The notes beneath the pieces are model-generated. The model had not been told where the DNA came from. It did no database searches and saw nothing but the letters and a program-made list of their open reading frames with translations. Source: Thermoplasmata archaeon UBA61 (lineage in GTDB: Archaea; Thermoplasmatota; Thermoplasmata; Lutacidiplasmatales; UBA184). From it: a DNA stretch of 64,000 nt. The stretch lies in contig DASW01000001.1 of NCBI GenBank assembly GCA_002503985.1, positions 1 to 64,000 of the forward strand, read 5' to 3'. A program made the translations under genes and the position numbers. This document shows, one piece after another, positions 62,777-64,000 of the stretch (positions are counted from its first letter, which is position 1; each line of letters opens with the position of its first letter).

Positions 62777-63178
62777 ATGCGGTCCGTCAAGATCGACCAG
62801 ACCGAGCTCCACCAGATTATGGAGCTGTACGAGAGCGTGATGTCGCATGCGTGCCACGGACTGTTCTTCAAGGAGGGATCGGTCATCGGATCGGCGATGG
62901 CCGAGGAGGCCCTCAAGGACCGGGCGCACTATTTCGACCGCGTCGCCCATCTGTTGAAGGAACGGGGATGGGTCGAGGAGGTCACCTTCTCCGACCCGGA
63001 AGTGGTCGTGAAAGGGTCGATCGAGGTCGCCCCGAGCGACATCCCGACCTGCCACCGTCTCCGGGGCATGCTTCGCGAGTTCTACGAACGTTTTAAAGGG
63101 GGGCGCGTTAAATGCACTGAGGAGATGTGCTCTAGCACCGGGTCCCCCGAGTGCCGCTTCCGGATCGAGGAGCTGTAA
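62777..63178 (+). CDS. V4R-like domain protein
   Basis: 133 residues. ELYESVMSHACHGLFFKEGSVIGSAMAEEA, SIEVAPSDIPTCHRLRGMLREFYERFKGGRVKCTEEMCSSTGSPECRFRIEEL resemble the 4-vinyl-reductase (V4R) fold: a conserved early Gly/Gly element and a late Cys cluster that binds metal or small hydrophobic ligands. Cysteines are at about 25, 96, 115, 120 and 128. ATG at 62777; TTG 62759 and GTG 62771 would precede the expected transcription start. A roadblock gene follows after 16 bases. Confidence 0.6.
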   Translation: MRSVKIDQTELHQIMELYESVMSHACHGLFFKEGSVIGSAMAEEALKDRAHYFDRVAHLLKERGWVEEVTFSDPEVVVKGSIEVAPSDIPTCHRLRGMLREFYERFKGGRVKCTEEMCSSTGSPECRFRIEEL

Positions 63179-63186
63179 GGAGGGGA
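63179..63186 (+). promoter_or_regulatory. Shine-Dalgarno of the roadblock gene
   Basis: aggagggg, 8 bases before the ATG at 63195, chosen over the GTG at 63192. The gene is internal to a transcript, so it needs this site. Confidence 0.55.
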
Positions 63187-63194
63187 ATGAAGTG

Positions 63195-63551
63195 ATGGCG
63201 ACGGGAAACGTAGGGGCAGTCGTAAAGGACCTCAAAACCCGCATCGGCGGGATCGCGACCGCCCTGGTCTCGCGCGATGGCCTCGTCCTCTACGCGGACG
63301 TGCCCACCGGGGTCTACACCGAGACGTTCGCGATCATGTGCGCCACCATCCTCGGAGCGGCCGCCACCGCCAACACGGAGCTCAACCGAGCCCCGCCCGA
63401 GCGGATCGTGATCGAGGGGAACGACTCCAAGACGATCATCGTGGGGAGCGGCAAGAAGGCCCTCCTCGTCGCCGTCGTCGACCAGACCGCGGACCTGACG
63501 AAGGTCCTCGCCGAGGTCGTCAAGGTCGCCGACCTCCTGAAAGCGAACTGA
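63195..63551 (+). CDS. Roadblock/LC7 domain protein
   Basis: 118 residues with the roadblock alpha/beta fold: GNVGAVVKDLKTRIGGIATALVSRDGLVLYADVP, then TILGAAATANTELNRAPPERIVIEGNDSKTIIVGSGKKALLVAVVD. Relatives (MglB, LC7) regulate small GTPases or form scaffolds. No GTPase is next to it; its neighbour is the V4R-like protein. Signalling or scaffold function is inferred only from the family. Confidence 0.85.
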   Translation: MATGNVGAVVKDLKTRIGGIATALVSRDGLVLYADVPTGVYTETFAIMCATILGAAATANTELNRAPPERIVIEGNDSKTIIVGSGKKALLVAVVDQTADLTKVLAEVVKVADLLKAN

Positions 63552-63586
63552 ACTAACTAACTAAGCACCTACCCGACGGACGGGAG

Positions 63587-63630
63587 GGGCTCGACGGCCC
63601 CGGGCGTTCTCTTTCTCTCTCTTTCTTGCT
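63587..63630 (+). terminator. Hairpin plus pyrimidine tract after the roadblock gene
   Basis: GGGGC (63587-63591) and GCCCC (63598-63602) form a short hairpin. It is followed by a T/C-rich run at 63608-63629. T-rich runs end archaeal transcription, so this is a plausible terminator for the V4R-roadblock pair. Confidence 0.5.
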
Positions 63631-64000
63631 CACGTCGGCGACGCGCTAGGCTCCGGTGCCTTGCGCTCGGAAGCCAATCGGTGGGAGCTTCCTGTGGCGA
63701 CGCGGCTGGTGTACCCGGCGAGCGCCGCCGTGAGGCGAGCCCACGCCATGACCCCGCGCTGGTCCACGATCAGCTGACGGAGCCGATAGCGCCCCCACAG
63801 GCTGCCGTGCTTCTCCGTGAGCTGCTTTCGGCCGTAGCCGTTCCAGAACGCCTGCATGAGGAACCGAAGGAACGTGGTGCGCATGTGGTGGTAGACGACC
63901 GCCTCCGGCCGGTAGACGATCGTGGCCCCGGCCTGCACGGCCCGCATGTTGAGGTCGATGTCCTCCGCGGTGATGAACCGCGTATCGAACCCTCCCAGGC
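63630..64000 (-). CDS. Glycosyltransferase family 2, C-terminal part (cut by window edge)
   Basis: The coding frame runs off the end of the window; the 5' part is missing. GGFDTRFITAEDIDLNMRAVQAGATIVYRPEAVVYHHMRTTFLRFLMQAFWNGYGRKQL is the acceptor-side ED motif region of a GT-A glycosyltransferase, such as membrane-bound or dolichol-linked sugar transferases. A basic, variable C-terminal tail of about 35 residues ends at 63630. Acceptor unknown. Confidence 0.8.
   Translation of the reverse strand, partial: LGGFDTRFITAEDIDLNMRAVQAGATIVYRPEAVVYHHMRTTFLRFLMQAFWNGYGRKQLTEKHGSLWGRYRLRQLIVDQRGVMAWARLTAALAGYTSRVATGSSHRLASERKAPEPSASPT

Overview
The window is a high-GC archaeal chromosome segment. 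Archaeal markers are Dph2 with its three spaced cysteines, Nop5, the proteasome-activating nucleotidase, MCM, NMD3, ribosomal protein L10e, pantoate kinase, archaeal SepF, a HerA-type ATPase, leaderless TATA-driven genes and an intron-containing initiator tRNA. Bacterial-type GyrB, GrpE and ClpB and a class II HMG-CoA reductase sit beside them. That mix fits a Thermoplasmatota-like euryarchaeon; the lineage is an inference, because no rRNA gene is present.

Layout. 1-11.4 kb: housekeeping genes (Nudix hydrolase, dph2, a DUF131-type membrane protein, a grpE-mvaA-pdxT operon, gyrB, an adenosine-type deaminase, a lipoate-ligase-like protein, a thioredoxin-like protein, nop5 and an enoyl-CoA hydratase) ending at a tRNA-Thr. 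11.5-17.6 kb: nucleotide-sugar genes (gmd, a glycosyltransferase, the tightly overlapping rmlBCDA operon). These lie between two copies of tRNA-Thr; the second copy is preceded by a diverged 3' fragment of the same hydratase gene. 18-29 kb: accessory surface-polysaccharide region with a broken esterase, a homologue of plant reversibly glycosylated polypeptides/UDP-arabinopyranose mutases, three glycosyltransferases and two large polytopic membrane proteins. 29.3-34.1 kb: hypFCDE for NiFe-hydrogenase maturation, with no hydrogenase in view. 34.2-38.2 kb: ilvE and a 2-oxoacid:ferredoxin oxidoreductase (fused gamma-delta, alpha, beta).

38.2-49.3 kb: initiator tRNA-Met with a D-loop intron, a methylmalonyl-CoA-decarboxylase-like crotonase, a proline-rich zinc-ribbon protein, a universal stress protein, L10e, pantoate kinase, PAN, ClpB with a GTPase-like translation-factor relative, and pyrD/pyrK. 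49.3-50.7 kb: a lone tnpB. 50.9-64 kb: pyrG-aspS-mcm, DUF424, nmd3, sepF, leucyl aminopeptidase, HerA-type ATPase, coiled-coil protein, HAD hydrolase, a V4R-like plus roadblock pair, and the end of a glycosyltransferase cut by the window edge.

The most useful observations are: a bulge-helix-bulge intron in the initiator tRNA; the tRNA-Thr/hydratase repeat that brackets the rhamnose cluster; an aspS reading frame whose conserved N-terminus has no ATG, GTG or TTG but does have a Shine-Dalgarno-spaced CTG; and a single palindromic TATA box placed to serve both clpB and pyrD.
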